From Thuidium tamariscinum (taxonomy: Eukaryota > Streptophyta > Bryopsida > Hypnales > Thuidiaceae), in assembly GCA_947034885.2 (NCBI GenBank), contig OX344750.2, positions 7,794,501 to 7,858,500 of the forward strand: a DNA stretch of 64,000 nucleotides, read 5' to 3'. The notes under the pieces were generated by a model that searched no databases, was not told the DNA's origin, and saw only the letters and a list, made by a program, of their open reading frames with translations. Position 1 is the first letter of the stretch; each line of letters starts with the position of its first letter. Position numbers and translations under genes: made by a program. This document shows, piece after piece, positions 59,196 to 64,000 of the stretch.

Positions 59196-60214
59196 CACTA
59201 GAAGGAAAAATGTATTCACTACAACTAACTATAATGCAACTAAATGTCTTATGCATTTGCCCTGTAACTACAATCCTTATATTTGTACCAAATTTGACAT
59301 CTACATTGTTGTAGTCGCAAAGCAATGGCAAAGTAGTTGTAAAATGAAGTTTAGAGTTATAGGAATGAAAAAGGAAAAAAAATTGTAAGGCATTCTACAT
59401 CTAATGTTTATTACAATTGTTGACTAGTATTTGTATGACTGTTGTGCAACTACTATATGCAATTGTACAACTATAGTGTGACTATGTGACTAATTGTTAA
59501 CTAGTGTACAACTAGCATTCAACTAATTTTCAACTGTCCTGCAACTAGAATTTAACTAGTAAGCAACTACATTATAAGTAAGAAACAATTAGTATGCAAT
59601 TAGGAAAGAACTAGGATTAAGTTTTATATTAATTATCTCGTATCAATTGTTAATAATAACATTAAATTAAACATATAAGAATTATAAGTTATAGCATTCT
59701 TATATAATGAATTTTAATAATGAAAATCTAATAATCTATATTTTGTACATTTCTACAACTATAGATTTCTATAGTCTATAGAAATCTACTAATTGTAAAA
59801 ATCTACCAACTGTAGAAATCTACAAAATTGTAAGATTTTCTAAAGTAGTGAAATCTATCAATACCAATATTTGAATTGTTAATCTAAAATAAAAGACAGA
59901 TTAAAAATTTTGATTTACAAATCATTTCAATTAATATTCTGAAATCTACAAATATTTTAGTTGCAAGCTGATTGCAAATCAATTGTGACAATTAAGTTCT
60001 ACATCAACGACCACGTCAGAAAAATTCATCAACAAGTTTCTACAGAGATTGTCGGGTGAGAAACAACTTTGCTGTTTTTTGCAACTAGCTTGCAACTAAT
60101 GCAACTTATTCACTGCAACTATAGTCTCCAAATTGTCACCTAATTGCAAACACTAGATACAACTACAAAATGGGTTGCAAATTGTAGTGCAAAACCCCTT
60201 GTTTTCTTCTAGTG
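59196..60214. mobile_element. Mini-CACTA element (1019 bp)
   Basis: It starts CACTAGAAGGAAAAA and ends TTTTCTTCTAGTG, with the 3-bp duplication CTT at 59193-59195 and 60215-60217. Subterminal regions carry many copies of GCAACTA/CAACTAG (59430-59620 and 60060-60190), as expected of CACTA transposons. A middle block repeats AAATCTAC.AACTGTAG (59750-59850). No transposase. Confidence 0.85.
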
Positions 60215-60217
60215 CTT

Positions 60218-62230
60218 TAAGACTTTATGAAGTAGCGATTGATTGTTGGTATTGTTGGAATCTTAATATTGGAACCCTGGTGACTAGAATTGTGACTTGA
60301 AACCCTTTGACATAGATCCTTTAGAGGTTGAGAGAATAGGTAACCTTTAGAAAGGTTGATCAGGTATCCTATGATATTATTCAAGTAATACTTGATGTAG
60401 TGTTCATGATGTCCTTAAAATTCTAAGTTTTGACAATAACGACCCAAGAAAGAATGGTAAGTCGGAAAGATCTTCTCTAAGTCTTTAACATTGAGATACA
60501 CAACTCATCATTGAGATGTAAATATTCAATTTTTTTAATAGAAACATGATCATTTTTAATAGAAAGCTGCAAGATAGTTGAAAAAATACATGGGACTTGA
60601 GATTCATTGACAAATTTCAAAAATTAAGCTAACATGCCTTAATTGTACAAGGTGCACATTGATTATGGATCAAAAGTTGAAGAAGAAGAAGAATTCTATA
60701 ATAAGTAAGTATTTGACGAGTATTGTTGCCGTTATGAAAGATCCTTGAGCTTAGTGTTATTGAGCTAAATGTTTTTTTCCAATTACACCATTTGCTAAGA
60801 CCATTTGAAAATAGTATAGTATTATATTTATAATAATCATAATATATTTATATTTTTTAATAAATTAAAAAAATTATACAATTAATTTGAAATTTCTCTA
60901 AGAAAATAAAAATAATTTTATAGAATAGTGTAAAAACTTTTTGAACAATTGTTTCTTTGTTATGCTTGAAAACATCCTTGTGTCACAGACATAACATATA
61001 CATATACAACAGATATCAAACCACAAAGACAATTGCCTCTTATTAGCTTGGAGTACAAACTACTACCTTTAAGTAGTTTGTGGGTGAAGGTAACTGCCTT
61101 TACCACTCTAAATTGTCTTAGGTACTAGTCTAATCCTAGATTAGTATAAATAGAGAGTTGTGCACTCTAAGTCCTCTCAGGTGCTAGTTTAGTCCTAGAT
61201 TAGTATAAATGGATAATTGAGTGACATTGCTCCTCAATCTCATCAATACCAGTTGTACCTACCCTATTTCTGTCAATCTAAGCCTTGTCCTAAAATTTTT
61301 GACTTCCAATCTAGTTTTTTTTTAAGGAATCTCCTCCATTCTAGTTTTATTATTGGTCTTGTTTGAGGAGTCTCTTCAATATTGATCTTGGTTCCGTCTG
61401 AGAGTTGCATTTGCAAACCCTTAGCCCTAACTTTCAAATCAAACCATCACCATCAAGCTAAATATAACCTTTGTATAATAAATCTAAATTAAATCTTTTT
61501 TTCATATTTGAATGAACTCTTTTTATTTAGAAACTTTTAAAGTTTAATATTTATATTGAATTATCTATACCTTAAGACAAGTAGTTTGTTTTGTTTTGTT
61601 TTGTTTGTTTGTTTGTCACATTGAGATCTTCCGCCCCGTCTATCCTCCAATTGCATGCTTGGTACTGTTGGAAAGCTCTCGGCAAGGAGGGGTGCACGGG
61701 CTTGGTTTCGTGGCGTTCCGACTTACAACAGGAAAGTTATTGAATTTCAAAGTTCTTATGGTTCTCAAAAATTAGGAAATTATTTTTACTTTAATTATGA
61801 CTATGGCATCGGCATAGGACACACTAGTTCTAATTAGAGTATATGTATGTATATACTCGAATAATTGGTAAAAAAAAAAGGTTATGATAAAAATTAATTT
61901 TTAGTGATTTAAATTTAAAAATAATTTTTTGTAAAATAAAGTACAAATGAAATACATAAAATATTGAGTCATTGCATGATTAATTTTTGAGGTCTTTACA
62001 TGATTGTGGTTTTCTGAACTAAAAGAACAATGTGGGAACCTTGGAAATACTATAGGGAACTCTGGAAACTTTACCACATAAGCAAGTCAATGTAATTGAA
62101 ACATTGCCATGTTAGAAATTAATTAGTTATTTCTTAAAATTAAAATTAAAATTTATAAATTTGGATTTCAAGAAAAAAATTAGTTTTCAAGTTTTTAATA
62201 CATTAAAAAAAATTAATTAAGTTTTTATCA
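60218..62230. other. AT-rich intergenic with a short direct repeat and microsatellite
   Basis: TCCTAGATTAGTATAAAT with flanking sequence is duplicated at about 61106-61160 and 61168-61220 (TATA-like, perhaps an LTR remnant). A (TTTTG)n/(TTTG)n run lies at 61586-61616. The stretch 62030-62110 (GGGAACCTTGGAAATACTAT) is an inverted relative of the decayed element near 3130. Confidence 0.4.
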
Positions 62231-62296
62231 TGGGACCTCCAAAGGACGCCGATGTTTTCAACATTGGGAACGCTGACGTTCCCTTGGAGGTCTCGA
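62231..62296. repeat. Imperfect hairpin GGGACCTCCAAAGGACG
   Basis: GACCTCCAAAGGACGCCGATG pairs imperfectly with CGCTGACGTTCCCTTGGAGGTC about 25 bp further on. It may be a transposon terminus. Confidence 0.4.
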
Positions 62297-62315
62297 CAGA
62301 GGGAACAATCAGGGT

Positions 62316-62582
62316 GTGCCGCCGCCGCGATGCTTTTCTCGTTGTCTGTGGATTTTGGTATCGCTTCTTAGCAAAGAAGGAGGAATTGTTGATGATGAAT
62401 TAATGGTTCTGGCCCTCGTCGCTGGATCCACCGAAGGTCTTACCGCCATTGCTAAAGCATCTGCAATTCCGATCTTCGTACGCATGTTGAAGGTGGGGAT
62501 GCTCAAGGGAAGAGAAAACACAATTTTTGTCTTACTGGAGTACGAGATTGAGGTAGATCCAAACACCCATGCGGACCACTAG
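62316..62582 (+). pseudogene. ARM-repeat fragment of a plant U-box (PUB) type protein
   Basis: The open stretch contains EGLTAIAKASAIPIFVRML followed by GRENTIFVLLEYE. This is the pattern of an armadillo repeat in plant U-box E3 ligases (…EG..AI…AIP.LV..L..G…GKEN…VLL). Only about one and a half repeats remain, with no U-box. The frame then leaves the family, so I take it as a gene relic. Identity rests on the motif pattern. Confidence 0.4.
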
Positions 62583-63504
62583 AGCAGCTGCTTCATATAT
62601 CGTTTAATGAAAATATAGCTCTTGACACAACGAACTCAATCAATAGCTTCTCTGTCACGAATCGACCACGGAGCAATGCACTCGGATCGACCAAGTTTGC
62701 AAGTCGACCAAAATTTGCAACTCAACGAGCTCTAAGTTCAAGATTTTTGGCTCTCCAAGATGAATTGTAATTAAGCTCAATTAGTTTCTCATGACTCCTA
62801 GCGTTCTTGAACCCACTTCCATCGTTGTACACCGTGTATTCAATTCCCAGACGACAATCTCGAAAATGTGATGGTGGGAGTCTGGTAGGAGTCACGAGTT
62901 TATCTTGCAAACCATCGACCAGGTGTAAGTTAGTACGAGCTCTCCTACAGCTTGCTATTCCAACTGGTAAATGGAATCGTTTCTTGTAGCTAAAGGGTCG
63001 CGACGCCCTCACCTCTTTCTTGGCGTCGGACTGATCCCTGCTCACTTATTGCCGGCTATACTGTAGTCGACACCGTGGTAATACGTGCAGTGATTTGCAA
63101 GTGGAGAACCCTTGGAGTACGCGGCCCACAATCTGGAGTTTCTGGACCAAGTCCTTTCTCCCAGAGAGCCAGGACGCGCAATTGATCTAGTCTAGCCAAG
63201 CCAGGCCCGGCATTGTGGGGCTCTGGGAAGCTATGACATCGTCGTCATGATCCCACCACACCATCGCCATAGCCACCGTCCCAGTCGGTTGGCATTTGGC
63301 TTCCGCTTTTCAATAACCCTCGGATATTGAAAATAGATATGTACAGTTTGAAAATTTTACTTGTACATATTTGTTTTCTATTTGTGGTCGATATCTCTCA
63401 TTCAGTACGAGTTTTTGATTCCATTTTTGTGAGGCCAAGCTTCGAAAGTTTTTGGGAATGGGTGTTGGAGGTGTGAGAGTCAGATCCTCTTCACGATCTA
63501 GTTA
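62583..63504. other. Intergenic or decayed gene sequence, not identified
   Basis: More balanced composition than the spacers to the left. A minus-strand frame 63045-62722 (PSHFRDCRLGIEYTVYNDGS) is protein-like but not recognised. Confidence 0.3.
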
Positions 63505-64000
63505 ATGTCGGCCATGGGGATGACTAATCGGGCTCCTGATGCAGCAATGTCTGTCTCGAAGCTCATGCAGAGACACTCTTTCAAAAGCCCATTGGAGCTT
63601 GAAAAGGAGCTACAACAAGCGCATGTTAGCCTGCAATCGCTTCTGACACCACCATATAATGTTTCACATTCTACGGCGAGTACATTCCAACTACCCCAAG
63701 CGCTTTTGTATGCCATTTTGATGAGCTCTACGTCTAATGCATCTTCGTACCTTCATCATTTGACAGTCTTGACTACCATTACAGGAGATGGTTCCACTCC
63801 GTCCTCTTGCGACTCGTCAATGAATGCTATCGCAAGCTACTTGAGCTACCACAAAGTCAAGTTTTGTGGCTATTGAGGCAGCTAATAACTCACAATGCTG
63901 CTGACATTGAAAACTAATGTGTAATACTCTTACGGCAGGTTGCTGGTGGAGATTTGAGTCCGGAAAACATCAGGCTAGCTACTCAGCTATTGGATGTCGA
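63505..64000 (+). pseudogene. Integrator complex subunit 3 (INTS3) homologue, intronless and broken, cut by window end
   Basis: The first frame from ATG 63505 gives ELEKELQQAHVSLQSLL and LPQALLYAILMSSTSNASSY up to TGDG (63792). A one-base shift there opens FHSVLLRLVNECYRKLLELP, QVLWLLRQLITHN, then after an in-frame TAA (63915-63917) CVILLRQVAGGDLSPENIRL to the window end. In order and content this follows the N-terminal part of INTS3, whose hallmark is the M(K/R)QIAGGD-type segment preceded by LVWLVREL. INTS3 belongs to the nuclear Integrator complex that cleaves nascent RNA. The absence of introns, plus one frameshift and one stop, suggests a retrocopy pseudogene; sequence error is the alternative. 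Confidence 0.55.

Noticed and set aside
59430..59620. CRISPR-like spaced repeats (CAACTAG words)
   Set aside because: Irregular spacing and position inside a CACTA element; these are transposon subterminal repeats.

Overview
The window looks like nuclear DNA of a land plant. Its genes have GT-AG introns, one gene encodes a plant 4-coumarate:CoA ligase-like enzyme with a peroxisomal C-terminal SKL, one encodes an RPW8-like (helper NLR type) N-terminal domain, and the long AT-rich spacers are packed with plant-type LTR and TIR transposons. The RPW8-like protein starts MAEALL, which recalls the MAEPL-type NLR N-termini described from non-flowering plants. A bryophyte, lycophyte, fern or gymnosperm therefore seems likelier than a flowering plant, but that is inference.

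Genes are few. At the left edge are the last two exons of a + strand gene (456-787). The one complete recognisable gene is the six-exon 4CL-like acyl-CoA ligase (16484-20670, +, 548 residues). A single-exon RPW8-like protein lies on the minus strand (21700-22422). At the right end are a U-box/ARM-repeat gene fragment (62316-62582) and an intronless, broken copy of Integrator subunit 3 running off the window (63505-64000).

The rest is mostly mobile DNA. (1) At least twelve elements have inverted termini reading TTAACCCCTAAA-like, so each is bounded by TTAA on both sides, as in the piggyBac type of transposition. They fall into several size classes (about 230, 250, 660, 735, 840, 910 and 1040 bp), and many sit end to end sharing one TTAA. 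(2) A 16.6-kb LTR retrotransposon (34390-51003, coding on the minus strand, 5-bp target duplication CCCTA) has 3.7-kb LTRs, a tRNA-type primer-binding site, a broken ORF before gag, a gag-protease frame with three stops and three zinc knuckles, an unknown ORF after protease, and no reverse transcriptase, RNase H or integrase. Its two LTRs are almost identical, so it is a young, trans-mobilised element. (3) A 799-bp GC-rich hAT-type element with a near-perfect 85-bp-arm hairpin sits in only one of those LTRs. (4) There are also a 1.45-kb hAT-like element with 8-bp target duplication (52877-54328), a 1.0-kb mini-CACTA (59196-60214), a Tourist-like MITE (58553-58961), a TIR family beginning GGGTCATTGCAAG (8655-9399 and 27368-29796) and a family with CATTA termini (13549-13888 and 28080-29778). 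Around 26.9-30.1 kb three DNA elements are nested inside one another.

Layout: 0-0.8 kb gene end; 0.8-15.9 kb AT-rich transposon field; 16.0-20.7 kb acyl-CoA ligase; 21.7-23.6 kb RPW8-like gene and flanks; 23.9-34.4 kb transposon field; 34.4-51.0 kb retrotransposon; 51.3-62.3 kb further DNA transposons; 62.3-64 kb gene fragments. The genes do not form an operon or pathway. The defence-like and oxylipin/phenylpropanoid-like genes are simply neighbours in a less AT-rich island.
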